This document shows, piece after piece, positions 28,926-39,110 of a DNA stretch of 64,000 nucleotides. Position 1 is the stretch's first letter, and each line of letters opens with the position of its first letter. Below the pieces are notes generated by a model. The model searched no databases. It was not told the DNA's origin and saw only the letters and a list, made by a program, of their open reading frames with translations. A program made the position numbers and the translations under genes. Source of the stretch: Terriglobus sp. RCC_193 (lineage in GTDB: Bacteria; Acidobacteriota; Terriglobia; Terriglobales; Acidobacteriaceae); NCBI RefSeq assembly GCF_041355105.1, contig NZ_JBFUPK010000001.1, positions 1-64,000 of the forward strand, in the 5' to 3' direction.

Positions 28926-30905
28926 ATGTCGCGCATGGCTGTAGACGCAACCGTCGCTTCCTCTTCCTTCACGTCGTCCCTTCGCGAAGACCGCATATTT
29001 CCGCCACCGGCCGAGTTCGCCGCACAGGCCAGCATTCGTTCCCGTGAGCAATACGATGCACTGTATCGTCGCTCCATTGAAGACAGTGATGGCTTCTGGG
29101 CGGAGCAGGCACAACTCCTCGACTGGTTCCAGCCCTTCCACACCGTGCTGGAGTGGAACGTACCCCATGCAAAGTGGTTCACCGGTGGAACGCTGAATCT
29201 TTGCTACAACGCAGTGGATCGTCATGCGCAGGGGGCACGTGCCTCGAAAACCGCGTTGATCTGGGAAGGCGAGCCGGGTGAAGTCCGTTCGCTCACCTAT
29301 AAAGAACTGCACATTGAGGTGCAGCGCTTTGCCAATGTGTTGAAGAATCTCGGCGTGAAGAAGGGCGACCGCGTCGCCATTTACATGGGCGTCTCGCCGG
29401 AGATTGTTCTGGCCGTGCTAGCCTGTGCGCGGCTCGGCGCAGTGCACAACGTTGTCTTTGGCGGATTCGCCGCCCAGGCGCTCGCGGACCGCATGGCCGA
29501 CTCGGAATGCCGCGTGCTCATCACGCAGGATGCCAGCTTCCGTCGCGGACAGGAAGTACCGCTGAAGTCCATCGCCGATGAAGCTGTCGCACGCACACCC
29601 GGCGTGGAGCATGTGCTGGTCTATCGTCGCAGCGGTCGCGATGTTCCCATGAAGGAAGGCCGTGATCACTGGCTGCACGAAGAACTCGCAAAGGTCAGTA
29701 GCGAATGCACCGCGGAACCCATGGATTCCGAAGATCCGCTCTTCATCCTCTATACCAGCGGCACCACGGGCAAGCCCAAGGGGCTGGTCCACACCACTGC
29801 TGGTTACGGTCTGGGAACCATGCTCACCTCCAAGTACATCTTCGACCTGCAGGAGCAGGACGTGTACTGGTGCACTGCGGACGTGGGCTGGATCACAGGT
29901 CACAGTTATGTCGTCTATGGCCCGCTCTTGAACGGCGCAACCGCGCTTCTTTACGAGGGCGCACCGAACTGGCCGGAAGTCGATCGCTTCTGGGATATCG
30001 TCGATCGCCACAAGGTTTCCGTTTTCTACACTGCACCCACGGCCATCCGCGCCTTCATGAAGTGGGGCACAGAGCATGTGCGCAAGCACTCACTGGCGTC
30101 ACTGCGTCTTCTGGGCACGGTGGGTGAGCCCATCAATCCGGAAGCGTGGATGTGGTATCACCGCGAAATCGGCCACGAGCGCTGCCCCATTGTGGATACG
30201 TGGTGGCAGACTGAAACAGGCTCCATCATGATCGCGCCCATCCCCGGCGCAGTCGCCACGAAACCGGGTTCTGCAACGTTGCCATTCTTCGGTGTGCTGC
30301 CGGAGATTGTCACGAAGGAAGGCGAGCCCGTTCCGCCGGGAGACGGTGGCCTGCTGGTCATCCGCAAGCCGTGGCCGGCCATGGCTCGCACCATCTATGG
30401 CAATCCGGAGCGTTATCAGGCTGCTTACTGGAATGAGATTCCTGGCAGCTACTTCACGGGAGACGGCGCACGTCGCGATGAAAATGGCTACTTCTGGCTA
30501 ATGGGCCGCGTGGATGACGTGTTAAACGTCAGCGGCCACCGCCTGGGCACCATGGAAATCGAATCCGCTCTCGTTGCGCATACCAAGGTGACCGAAGCTG
30601 CGGTTGTCGGACGTCCGGATGATCTGAAGGGCGAAGGCATCGTCGCGTTTGTTTCTGTGGAAGATGGCATCCATGTCGACAAGGCACTTGAAGACGACCT
30701 GAAGAAGTTCGTCGCAAAGGAGATCGGTGCGCTTGCGCGTCCTGATGAAATCCGCTTCACACAGGCGCTGCCGAAGACACGTTCGGGCAAGATCATGCGC
30801 CGCCTGCTGCGTGAACTGGCTGCTACGGGCGATGTGAAGGGCGACACGACTACGCTGGAAGACTTCAGCGTGGTGGCAAAGCTTAAGGAGAAGGACGAGG
30901 AGTAG
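28926..30905 (+). CDS. acs: Acetyl-CoA synthetase (AMP-forming)
   Basis: A 659-residue adenylate-forming enzyme activating acetate to acetyl-CoA. It shows the P-loop-like [16 protein letters not shown], the adenine-binding [12 protein letters not shown], hinge [13 protein letters not shown] and the catalytic, acetylation-regulated lysine in [11 protein letters not shown] near the C-terminus. Two nearby ATGs (28926, 28935) both lack a good ribosome binding site; I list the first. An inverted pair of dispersed repeats follows its stop and may act as a terminator. Confidence 0.95.
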   Translation: MSRMAVDATVASSSFTSSLREDRIFPPPAEFAAQASIRSREQYDALYRRSIEDSDGFWAEQAQLLDWFQPFHTVLEWNVPHAKWFTGGTLNLCYNAVDRHAQGARASKTALIWEGEPGEVRSLTYKELHIEVQRFANVLKNLGVKKGDRVAIYMGVSPEIVLAVLACARLGAVHNVVFGGFAAQALADRMADSECRVLITQDASFRRGQEVPLKSIADEAVARTPGVEHVLVYRRSGRDVPMKEGRDHWLHEELAKVSSECTAEPMDSEDPLFILYTSGTTGKPKGLVHTTAGYGLGTMLTSKYIFDLQEQDVYWCTADVGWITGHSYVVYGPLLNGATALLYEGAPNWPEVDRFWDIVDRHKVSVFYTAPTAIRAFMKWGTEHVRKHSLASLRLLGTVGEPINPEAWMWYHREIGHERCPIVDTWWQTETGSIMIAPIPGAVATKPGSATLPFFGVLPEIVTKEGEPVPPGDGGLLVIRKPWPAMARTIYGNPERYQAAYWNEIPGSYFTGDGARRDENGYFWLMGRVDDVLNVSGHRLGTMEIESALVAHTKVTEAAVVGRPDDLKGEGIVAFVSVEDGIHVDKALEDDLKKFVAKEIGALARPDEIRFTQALPKTRSGKIMRRLLRELAATGDVKGDTTTLEDFSVVAKLKEKDEE

Positions 30906-30933
30906 TCGTTCGTTTCTTTATCTAACGAATTTC

Positions 30934-31085
30934 GTCATCCTGAGCGGAGCACGAAGTGCGGAGTCGGAGGACCTGCTTTCTTTTCCCTGACTACGATGCT
31001 GCGGGAATAGGGATTCCAGGCAGCATTCCAGAGGGCACAGAGGAAAGCAGGTCCTTCGGCTTCACTTTGTTTCGCTCAGGATGAC
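30934..31085. repeat. Inverted pair of dispersed GTCATCCTGAGCG repeats
   Basis: One copy runs 30934-30980, from GTCATCCTGAGCG to GGACCTGCTTTC. A second, inverted copy runs 31043-31085. The ~62-base centre holds its own hairpin, ATGCTGC (30996-31002) with GCAGCAT (31020-31026). The whole can fold into a long stem between acs and the convergent kinase gene. Confidence 0.85.
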
Positions 31086-31138
31086 GCGCCTCGCGCGTGT
31101 AGGAATGCTGCTGGTTTCTATAACAAATAAGGGCCTGC

Positions 31139-33556
31139 TTACTTGTGCAGGTGGCTGCTCGGTTCCGTCGGTAGTGTGAACAGGAACCGGGCGCCGCTGC
31201 CCAGTTCGCTCTCAGCCCAGATGCGTCCACCGTGTTGCGAAACGATGCTGCGGCAGATGGCCAGTCCCAACCCGGTGCCGCCCATCACACGCGCATCGGA
31301 AGCGTCCACCTGCTGAAAACGTCCGAAGATCAGTTCCAGTTTGTCGCTGGGAACGCCGCGGCCGTGGTCGCGCACTTCAATCGTGGCTTCGCCCGGAGCA
31401 CTGTAGTGCGCTTCCATGTGAATCTCGCCGCCGTCGGGCGAAAACTTGATGGCATTTGAGATGAGATTCGTCAACATCTGCAGAATGCGATCGCTGTCCA
31501 CCCACACATGCACGCCCGGCTTGCCGTAGGTGAAGTGGATATTGTTCTTCGCTGCGGTGCCGCTCAACAGATCGGTGGCGCGATGCATCAACGCATCCAT
31601 GTCGACATCGCTGGAGTGCAGTTGTGCTTTGCCGGAACCAATCCGTTCCAGTTCCAGAATATCGTTCACCAGGTTAACTAACCGATCAGTGTTCCCAATC
31701 GCAATACCCAGCATCTGTTCGGTTTTTTCCGGCCGCGACTTCAACGCGCCGGAAGCGATCAGGCCAAGCGACGCACGCATACTCGTCAGCGGTGTGCGTA
31801 GTTCATGCGACACGGTGGAGACGAACTCATCCTTCATGCGATCCAGCGCGCGCCGCTCTGTCGTGTCCGTAAACGCCACCACAATGCCAGCCGCGCTGCC
31901 GTTGTTGACCATCGGACAGGCCACATACTCTACCGGAAAGCTGGTGCCATCCTTGCGCCAGAACACATCGGTGCTCACGCGCACCGTCTTTGAATCGTGC
32001 ACGGAGTTGATGATGGGGCAATCGCTCTCCGCATACGGCGATCCATCCGCCTGTGTGTGATGCGTGAGTGCATGAAGGTTCTGCCCCAGGATCACACTTT
32101 CAATCTCATCGGTGCGATATCCCAGCATCTGCGCTGCAGCGGGATTGCACACCGTCGCAATGCCGTTCAGATCCGTACCGAAGATGCCATCACCCACGGA
32201 ATCCAGGATCGAATTGGATTGCCGCGTCAACGCGGAAAGCCGTTCTTCGGCATGCACTTTTTCCGTAATGTCCACGGCGAAGCACAGCGCGTAGTGTTCG
32301 CGAGTCGTAGCTTCAATCAGGCGGTTACGATAGGCCAGCACACGCACCTCACCATCACGATGGCTGAATTCGAAGGTCCCCTGTGCCTCACCTGTTTCCG
32401 CCAGCACATGCAGATACTCTTCAAATGCCCGTCGTTGATCGTTGGGCATGAAATCGGTCAGAGGACGGTCAATCATCTCCTCCATCGCGTATCCCACGTT
32501 TTCCGCTCCATAGGTGTTGATGGAGATCAGCGTACCGTCCAGCGCATGCGTGAAGACCGCGCCCAGCGAGCCTTCAATCAGCGTGCGGTAACGCGCTTCG
32601 CTCTCGCGCAGGGTCAGTTCTGCTTCGCGCTGCAGCGTAACGTCGATGCCTGTCGCAATCAGAAAGGCCACTTCACCTTGTGCATCGGGCAGCGCAGTTG
32701 CTGTCCATTGAATACGGCGAATGGATTCGTCACGCGTCAGCCAGCGATTCTCATACGCAAAAGGGAAGTGTCCATCGCGCATCTGCTGATAGGTGGCAAT
32801 GTTGGCTTCGCGATCTTCCGGTGGCACCAGCGTGTCCCACTCCGCACGTCCAACAACGTCGCTTAACGAAAGGCCGGAGATCGTTTCGCAGATGCGATTG
32901 AAACGCACAATGCGTCCGGCGGTATCCAGCACCACAACCAGCGCGCCTACCGTATCCAGCACCGCAGAGACGAAGTTGCGTTCCACCGTCAACGCCGACT
33001 CCACACGCTGGCGCGAACGTGCATCGCGATCGGCCATGCGTGTCGTCAGGTTCAACTCCAGCCGTGTCATCACCTGCCGAGCCATCAAGCGCAGCGTGGC
33101 GGCTTCCATCTCGTTCAACCGGCGCGGTTCTTCATCAAACACGCAGAGCGTTCCCACCGCCTGCCCATCCGCTGTGCGCAGCGGCGCGCCTGCATAGAAG
33201 CGATACGCCTTATCGCCTACTGGGATGTAGCCATTGGGATAGTGCCCGTCGTTCGCGGCATCGGGAATCTGAAAGATGTCGTCGCCCAGCACTGTTTCAT
33301 CGCACGGTGCCTCCGGTCGAGGCATGGTGCGCGAAGGCAGACCCACACGCGACTTGAACCACACTCGATCGCGTTCCACGAACGAAATAGCGGCAGCGCT
33401 CGTATCGCATATTTGCGCCACGAGTTGTGTTATCTCGTCCAGCGCAGGTTCGGGCAGGCTGTTGATCTCCAGCCGCTCCAGTGATTGCAGCCGCCGTTCC
33501 TCCGGCAGCACCGTGGGGCGGGAGACAGCGTCGCGTTGAAGTCCGGGTGTCGTCAT
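31139..33556 (-). CDS. GAF/triple-PAS sensor histidine kinase
   Basis: An 805-residue soluble kinase: a GAF domain (~25-170), three PAS domains (~190-310, 320-435, 445-570), HisKA with His584 in VSHELRTPLTSMRASLG, and HATPase with N box (NLISNAIKFSPDGG), DHGRGV and GTGLGLAICRSI. It has no transmembrane segment, so it senses internal signals such as redox, ligands or light; no cofactor-binding cysteine or histidine could be assigned. It is an orphan without a neighbouring response regulator. The gene for a small NTF2-like protein lies 10 bp upstream on the same strand. Confidence 0.93.
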   Translation of the reverse strand: MTTPGLQRDAVSRPTVLPEERRLQSLERLEINSLPEPALDEITQLVAQICDTSAAAISFVERDRVWFKSRVGLPSRTMPRPEAPCDETVLGDDIFQIPDAANDGHYPNGYIPVGDKAYRFYAGAPLRTADGQAVGTLCVFDEEPRRLNEMEAATLRLMARQVMTRLELNLTTRMADRDARSRQRVESALTVERNFVSAVLDTVGALVVVLDTAGRIVRFNRICETISGLSLSDVVGRAEWDTLVPPEDREANIATYQQMRDGHFPFAYENRWLTRDESIRRIQWTATALPDAQGEVAFLIATGIDVTLQREAELTLRESEARYRTLIEGSLGAVFTHALDGTLISINTYGAENVGYAMEEMIDRPLTDFMPNDQRRAFEEYLHVLAETGEAQGTFEFSHRDGEVRVLAYRNRLIEATTREHYALCFAVDITEKVHAEERLSALTRQSNSILDSVGDGIFGTDLNGIATVCNPAAAQMLGYRTDEIESVILGQNLHALTHHTQADGSPYAESDCPIINSVHDSKTVRVSTDVFWRKDGTSFPVEYVACPMVNNGSAAGIVVAFTDTTERRALDRMKDEFVSTVSHELRTPLTSMRASLGLIASGALKSRPEKTEQMLGIAIGNTDRLVNLVNDILELERIGSGKAQLHSSDVDMDALMHRATDLLSGTAAKNNIHFTYGKPGVHVWVDSDRILQMLTNLISNAIKFSPDGGEIHMEAHYSAPGEATIEVRDHGRGVPSDKLELIFGRFQQVDASDARVMGGTGLGLAICRSIVSQHGGRIWAESELGSGARFLFTLPTEPSSHLHK

Positions 33557-33565
33557 CAGCAGGTC

Positions 33566-34099
33566 TTACGGCTTGGGCAGTCTGCAGCATTCTCCCGCAT
33601 CGGCGGGTTCGTTCGCGCTGGCATCCAGCGCCACTTTCCATTGGCCGTTGATCTTCTTCCAGACAGTGATGTAGCGACCGGAGAGTACAACCTCCGCGCC
33701 GTTCTTATCCTTACCGCGACCATCATAGTGGCCCCATGTAAATCCCATATCCCCGCTCGGCCCCATCTGTGCGCCCAGGGGTTGCCACTTCAATTCGTAT
33801 TCGCTGGGATTCCAGTTGGCTGCTGCGGCAATGTTCGCCTTGCCATACGTCGGTTGCTTGCCGTTATTCAGCGTCAGGGCATCATCCGCAAACCAGCTTG
33901 AGAACACCTTGCCGCCGCCCTTCACGGTTTCATCGCTGAACTTCGAATCCAGCACCAGCAATTCAATGGTGCCGGGCGACAGCGTCGGTTGCGTCACAGG
34001 ATTGTTCGTCGGCGCCTTCTTCGACAGAGGATCAAGCTGTGCCGCTGCCGTTATCGGCAGTAGAAGAAGCAGTGCGAATGCAGAAATCGTCTTCAGCAT
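33566..34099 (-). CDS. Secreted NTF2-like (DUF4440/SnoaL-type) protein
   Basis: A 177-residue protein with a signal peptide (MLKTISAFALLLLLPITAAAQ). The mature part resembles the cone-shaped NTF2-like fold: a helix with FSSWFADDALTLNNGK, then strands ending in VWKKINGQWKVALDASANEP. Many such proteins bind small ligands or are uncharacterised. ATG 34099 has GAGGA upstream; a TTG 12 bases earlier is less likely. It is upstream of and close to the histidine kinase gene. Confidence 0.75.
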   Translation of the reverse strand: MLKTISAFALLLLLPITAAAQLDPLSKKAPTNNPVTQPTLSPGTIELLVLDSKFSDETVKGGGKVFSSWFADDALTLNNGKQPTYGKANIAAAANWNPSEYELKWQPLGAQMGPSGDMGFTWGHYDGRGKDKNGAEVVLSGRYITVWKKINGQWKVALDASANEPADAGECCRLPKP

Positions 34100-34157
34100 G
34101 GAAATCCTCAAGGTTTCACTTTACCCGCAGCCGCAGGAAACAGGTAGAGTGTGGTGG

Positions 34158-35576
34158 ATGCCCTCCGATACCAGCCTGAATACCTCCATGCGTTCCATCC
34201 GCAGAGAAATCGCATTATGGGTGCTTGCCGCACTGGCCCTCACGGTGGGATTTGCGCTTGTATCTGCAAGCGGTACGGCACATACCGTCGGTCTGGTATT
34301 GCGTGTCGGCGGTGTTCTGCTGCTGGCCTGCTGGGCTGCTTTTATACGTCCGCGACTCACCCCCTGGATCGTTGTGGGCATGGTCGCCGGTGTGGAACTG
34401 GGGCTCGACGCACCCTCCATCGCCATCGGCTCGCACTTCCTCTCCAACATCTTTCTCCGACTGGTGAAGACCATCGTCGCGCCGCTGATTCTTGCCACAC
34501 TCATCAGCGGCATCGCAGGCCACGGCGACCTGAAAAGCGTTGGCCGCATGGGCTGGAAGAGCCTGCTGTACTTTGAAGTGCTCACCACCATCGCGCTGGT
34601 GGTGGGACTGGCTGCGGCGAACATTTCGAAGGCCGGTGTGGGCCTCGCATTGCCTGCGGAACTTGCCGGGTCGGTGTCTTCCGCCGCGCCCCTGCACTGG
34701 CAGGAGTTTCTGGAACACGTTTTCCCGGAGAATCTCGCAAAATCCATCGCAGAGGGGCAGGTGTTACAGGTGGCGGTCTTCGCGGCCATCTTCGGCATGG
34801 CGCTGGCCATGACACCGCGTGATAAGGCCGAGCCTGTACTCCGATTGACCGAGGGGTTAAGCGAAACGATGTTTCGTTTCACCAACATCGTCATGTACAC
34901 CGCGCCACTGGGTGTCATGTCGGCCATGGCATACACCATTGCGAAGATGGGCCCCGGCGTCCTGGTTCACCTTGGCAAACTGCTGCTCGTCTTTTACGCC
35001 GCCCTGCTGGTTTTCATATTCTGCGTCCTGTTGCCGGTAGCCCTGCTGGCGAAACTGCCGTTGAGACGCCTTCTACGACATCTCTCAGGACCGGCGGCCA
35101 TTGCGTTTGCCACCGCCACCAGTGAAGCCGCACTCCCACGTGCCATGGAGGAGATGGAGGCATTCGGCGTCCCGCGCCGCATTCTTTCCTTCGTCATTCC
35201 CGCGGGATACTCGTTCAACCTCGACGGCTCCACGCTGTACCTTGCTATGGCGATGGTGTTTGTCGCCCAGGTGGCAAACGTTCCGCTCAGCTTTGGCACG
35301 CAGATTTTCATGATGGGCACGCTCATGCTCGCATCCAAAGGCGTGGCCGGTGTACCCCGTGCGGTGTTGGTGGTGCTGCTGGCCACGGCAGGCACCCTGC
35401 GCCTCCCCAGCGAGCCAATCCTCGTCCTGCTGGGCATCGACGCCCTCATGGACATGGGTCGTACCGCCATCAACGTGGTGGGCAACTGCCTCGCCTCCGC
35501 TGTGGTTGCCCGGTGGGAGGGAGCCCTCTTTGAGGAAAACCCGGCACCCGCCGTTATCGCTGCGATGCAGGAGTAA
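34158..35576 (+). CDS. Dicarboxylate/amino acid:cation symporter (DAACS/GltP-like)
   Basis: A 472-residue inner membrane transporter with about eight helices and two re-entrant loops. Family marks are FLRLVKTIVAPLILATLISG, the serine-containing ATATSEAALPRAMEE loop (SEAALP) and IPAGYSFNLDGSTLYLA. It imports C4-dicarboxylates, glutamate or aspartate with H+ or Na+. ATG 34158 follows AGGTAGAG; a second ATG at 34188 lacks a site. dxs starts 81 bp later. Confidence 0.92.
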   Translation: MPSDTSLNTSMRSIRREIALWVLAALALTVGFALVSASGTAHTVGLVLRVGGVLLLACWAAFIRPRLTPWIVVGMVAGVELGLDAPSIAIGSHFLSNIFLRLVKTIVAPLILATLISGIAGHGDLKSVGRMGWKSLLYFEVLTTIALVVGLAAANISKAGVGLALPAELAGSVSSAAPLHWQEFLEHVFPENLAKSIAEGQVLQVAVFAAIFGMALAMTPRDKAEPVLRLTEGLSETMFRFTNIVMYTAPLGVMSAMAYTIAKMGPGVLVHLGKLLLVFYAALLVFIFCVLLPVALLAKLPLRRLLRHLSGPAAIAFATATSEAALPRAMEEMEAFGVPRRILSFVIPAGYSFNLDGSTLYLAMAMVFVAQVANVPLSFGTQIFMMGTLMLASKGVAGVPRAVLVVLLATAGTLRLPSEPILVLLGIDALMDMGRTAINVVGNCLASAVVARWEGALFEENPAPAVIAAMQE

Positions 35577-35657
35577 TTACAATCAGTGGAGGCGGAAATA
35601 TCCGCTGTCTGCGGCGGACACCTGTCTTGCGCGACAGCACCCCATCCGCAAGGAAAC

Positions 35658-37547
35658 ATGAGCAACCACCTCTCGACGATCAAATCTCCGGCTGACGTAA
35701 AAAAACTGACCATTCCGCAACTGACGGAGCTGGCGCAGGAGATTCGTGACCGTCTCATCCAAAGCGTAGCGCGTACCGGTGGCCACATCGGCCCCAACCT
35801 CGGCGTGGTGGAACTCACCATCGCCATGCACTACGTCTTCGATACGCCAAAGGATTCGTTCGTCTTCGACGTCAGCCATCAGGCCTATGTGCATAAATTG
35901 CTGACTGGCCGTGAAGATCGTTTCGATACCATCCGCCAGCCCGGCGGTTTGAACGGCTTCATGCTCCGTACTGAGAGCGAACACGACAGCTTTGGTGCAG
36001 GCCACGCGGGGACTGCACTCAGCGCCGCCCTCGGCATGGCCGTCGCGCGCGATCTCAACGGCGGCAGCGAACATATCGTGGCGCTCGCAGGCGACGCGGC
36101 CTTCACCTGCGGCATCAGCTATGAAGCCCTGAACAACGTGGCCGCGCAGACCAAGCGCCTCATCATCGTGCTGAACGACAACGAGTGGTCCATCGACAAG
36201 AATGTCGGCGCCATCGCAGGCTACTTCCACAAAATCGTTACGCACCCGCGCTTCACCTACCTGCACGACCGCGCATCGGAATTGATTGAACGCTTCGGCG
36301 GCAAGACCGCGAAGCATCTTCAGCGCAAGGCAGAGGAAAGCGTCAAAGGCCTGCTCGGCCCGTCCATGCTTTTTGAAGAGTTTGGCCTTGATTACTACGG
36401 CCCCATTGATGGACACGATCTTCCGCTGCTCGTCGCCACCTTCCAGTTCCTCAAGGCGCAGAACAAGCCCGTGGTGCTGCATGCCCTCACGCAAAAGGGC
36501 CGCGGCTTCCAGCCGGCCATGGACAAGCAGAAGAAGTTCCACGGCCTTGGCCCCTACGATCCCGAAACCGGCGAAACCAGCGCCACCGGGCAGAAGACCT
36601 ACTCTGAAATCTTCGCGGAAACACTGGTCAAACTCGCCAACAACGATCCCAAGGTCGTTGCCATTACCGCAGCCATGCCCAACGGCACCGCGCTCGATCT
36701 TTTCCGTCCGTATCATCCCGGTCGCTACTTCGATGTGGGCATTGCAGAGGAGCACGCGGTGATCTTCGCCGCAGGCATGGCCACCAAGGGATACAAGCCC
36801 TTCTGCGCCATTTACTCCACCTTCCTGCAGCGTGCCTTCGATCCCATCGTTCATGATGTGGCTTTGCAGGAACTCCCCGTAGTGTTCTGCATGGATCGTG
36901 GCGGCCTCAGCGGCGACGACGGCCCAACGCACCACGGCCTCTTCGACATCAGCTATCTGCGCTGCATCCCCAACCTCGTGCACATGGTGCCAAAGGACGA
37001 GGACGAACTCGCCGACATGATGCAGACAGCATTGCTGCACAGCGGCCCATCCGCTATCCGTTATCCACGCGGCAACGGCCCGGGAACTGCTGTGAAGGCG
37101 CAGCCCACCGCACTCGAAATCGGTAAGGCGGAAGTCATTGAAGAAGGTTCAGATGTTGCCATCTTCGGCTTGGGCGCGCTGCTGCCTATGGCAAAGGAGA
37201 TGGCTGCACAACTACGCCGCTACGGTCTTAGCGTCGCCGTCATCAATCCACGTTTTGTGAAGCCCATCGATCGCGAATGCGTCGAGCGCTACGGCCGCTC
37301 CTGTGGTCTGCTCGTCACGTTTGAGGATCACGTGCTTTCCGGTGGCTACGGTTCCGCAGTGCTGGAAGCGCTCAATACCGCCGAGATCAACACACCCGTC
37401 GTCCGCATCGGCTGGCCCGATCAGTTCATCGAACACGGCAAGGTGGATGCACTGCGCGAGAAATACGGTATCAGTGTCAAAGCCGCCATGGAGCAGGCGG
37501 AACCGTATGTTCAGGCCCTTCTGCAGGGTCGTCTCGCAGCCCGTTAA
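35658..37547 (+). CDS. dxs: 1-deoxy-D-xylulose-5-phosphate synthase
   Basis: A 629-residue ThDP enzyme making DXP from pyruvate and glyceraldehyde 3-phosphate, the entry to the MEP isoprenoid pathway. Conserved parts: VARTGGHIGPNLGVVELT, FDVSHQAYVHKLLTGR, YYGPIDGHD, FDVGIAEEHAVIFAAGMA and DRGGLSGDDGPTHHG. The ThDP motif reads GDAAFTCG (G145-D146-A147) instead of the GDGA of E. coli, as in the Chlamydia/Verrucomicrobia-like branch. AAGGAAA precedes ATG 35658. Confidence 0.95.
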   Translation: MSNHLSTIKSPADVKKLTIPQLTELAQEIRDRLIQSVARTGGHIGPNLGVVELTIAMHYVFDTPKDSFVFDVSHQAYVHKLLTGREDRFDTIRQPGGLNGFMLRTESEHDSFGAGHAGTALSAALGMAVARDLNGGSEHIVALAGDAAFTCGISYEALNNVAAQTKRLIIVLNDNEWSIDKNVGAIAGYFHKIVTHPRFTYLHDRASELIERFGGKTAKHLQRKAEESVKGLLGPSMLFEEFGLDYYGPIDGHDLPLLVATFQFLKAQNKPVVLHALTQKGRGFQPAMDKQKKFHGLGPYDPETGETSATGQKTYSEIFAETLVKLANNDPKVVAITAAMPNGTALDLFRPYHPGRYFDVGIAEEHAVIFAAGMATKGYKPFCAIYSTFLQRAFDPIVHDVALQELPVVFCMDRGGLSGDDGPTHHGLFDISYLRCIPNLVHMVPKDEDELADMMQTALLHSGPSAIRYPRGNGPGTAVKAQPTALEIGKAEVIEEGSDVAIFGLGALLPMAKEMAAQLRRYGLSVAVINPRFVKPIDRECVERYGRSCGLLVTFEDHVLSGGYGSAVLEALNTAEINTPVVRIGWPDQFIEHGKVDALREKYGISVKAAMEQAEPYVQALLQGRLAAR

Positions 37548-37661
37548 TTTGTATCTCGTAAAATCAGTGTGATGTCGTATTGCGACTTCTTTCGCCACAA
37601 CGTGTTATGGCTCGGCATCTGTTGTTTTTTATGACATTCACTACGGCGGGATAACTGCACG

Positions 37662-39110
37662 ATGATGGAACTGCAGCAGCATGATATTCAGATAGCGAAA
37701 CAAATTGCGGGCGATTGGGCGCGTCACATGGCGGAAATGCCTTCGGAAGTGCGCCCGCTGCTGCAACAGGTCCTCAATGAACATCAAGACGATCTCCGCA
37801 AGCGCTACCAGACCTATATCACCAACGACCAGGGTATTGCGGCTATCGTCAACACGGACGAGGCGCGGAGCGGATTCACAGATATCTTCATGCATTGGGT
37901 TGGAGAGCTGCTGGCCCTGGAGAATATCTCGACCGAGGCCTACTGTGAACGTCAGTTCGAGGTAGGTGCCATGATGGAGCGCGTCGGTCTGCCTGCCTAC
38001 GCACTGTCCCGCGCCATGCGCAAACTCAAGCTCTGGTTCGTGCATTACCTCTCGCTCCAGCCTCTGCCCACACAACTCTTCGCGGACTGCATGCGCGCCA
38101 TCATCAACCTGGTGGACTATTCCGTGGAAATTCGCGAGGTCAGCTACCAGACCAGCGTCGCCACGCACGCCCGCATGGATGAGGCCTACCGCCTTCAGGC
38201 GCTTGGGCAAAATCTGGCCACCGAACGTGAACGCCAGCGCGCCTTACTGATGGAATGGGGCCACAACGTATTCACCGCCTTCCATCAGGGCGATACGACA
38301 GGACGTCTCCCGCGACTCTGGAAATCTGACTTTGGTCTGTGGGTAAACCACAAGGCTGACCTTCTCTTTGAGGGTGCTTCGGAGATGGAGCAGATCGTCG
38401 CAGCCATCAATCGCGTGGACTCTGATCTGATCCCCGGGCTGGCGCTGTCCGCAGAAGCGGAACGTGCTGTCATCAGCGAGTGGATGCGTCGCATTCAGGA
38501 AGAGATATCCTGCATCAAGTTCTCTCTCAGCGCCATGTTTGACGCGCGGCTTGAGGCGGAAAACGGTCGCGATCCGCTCACCCAGCTTCTTAATCGTCGC
38601 TTCCTTCCGTCGCTTCTCGCACGGGAGATTGCCTTGCAGAAACGCAGATCGGACCGCGGGTTCTGCATTGTCATGCTGGACCTGGATCACTTCAAAAACG
38701 TCAACGATCAGCACGGCCATCAGTGTGGTGACACGGTTCTGCGTCACGCTGCAGAGGTCATCGTCAGCACTGCCAGGCCATCGGATTTTGCCTTCCGTTA
38801 TGGTGGCGAAGAGTTCGTCCTCGTCCTTGTGGACTGCACCGCTGCGCATGCGGAAGAAGTGGCGCAGCGCATCCGGCAGCGAGTTCAGGAAATGGTCATC
38901 CCCCTTCCCACCGGCGACCAGATCCAGGTCACCGCAAGCCTAGGCGTCGCACCGTTCTCTGACGATCTGGATTATGAGTTGCTGTTGCAGCGCGTGGATC
39001 AAGCCCTGTACCTGGCAAAGCAGAAGGGGCGTAACCGCGTGGAAATCGCTCATACGGCAACCGTCCTGGTGGCCGCAGAGAAAGCCTCCGGAAGCTGGTT
39101 GCAGGCTTAA
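37662..39110 (+). CDS. Diguanylate cyclase with globin-like sensor lacking the proximal histidine
   Basis: A 482-residue soluble protein. Residues ~5-155 resemble the globin-coupled sensor of E. coli YddV/DosC. A linker follows, then a GGDEF domain at ~320-465 with an intact active site, GGEEF at 381-385, and an inhibitory c-di-GMP site, RPSD at 372-375. At the position aligned with the heme-ligating His98 of YddV (Q-H-T-V-A-E) this protein has Gln-Phe99-Glu-Val, so heme binding through that ligand is unlikely. It probably makes c-di-GMP under control of a non-heme or altered globin fold. Confidence 0.85.
   Translation: MMELQQHDIQIAKQIAGDWARHMAEMPSEVRPLLQQVLNEHQDDLRKRYQTYITNDQGIAAIVNTDEARSGFTDIFMHWVGELLALENISTEAYCERQFEVGAMMERVGLPAYALSRAMRKLKLWFVHYLSLQPLPTQLFADCMRAIINLVDYSVEIREVSYQTSVATHARMDEAYRLQALGQNLATERERQRALLMEWGHNVFTAFHQGDTTGRLPRLWKSDFGLWVNHKADLLFEGASEMEQIVAAINRVDSDLIPGLALSAEAERAVISEWMRRIQEEISCIKFSLSAMFDARLEAENGRDPLTQLLNRRFLPSLLAREIALQKRRSDRGFCIVMLDLDHFKNVNDQHGHQCGDTVLRHAAEVIVSTARPSDFAFRYGGEEFVLVLVDCTAAHAEEVAQRIRQRVQEMVIPLPTGDQIQVTASLGVAPFSDDLDYELLLQRVDQALYLAKQKGRNRVEIAHTATVLVAAEKASGSWLQA

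Noticed and set aside
35583-37040. A 485-codon minus-strand frame opposite dxs
   Set aside because: Antisense shadow of a conserved enzyme; no ribosome binding site or recognisable domain.
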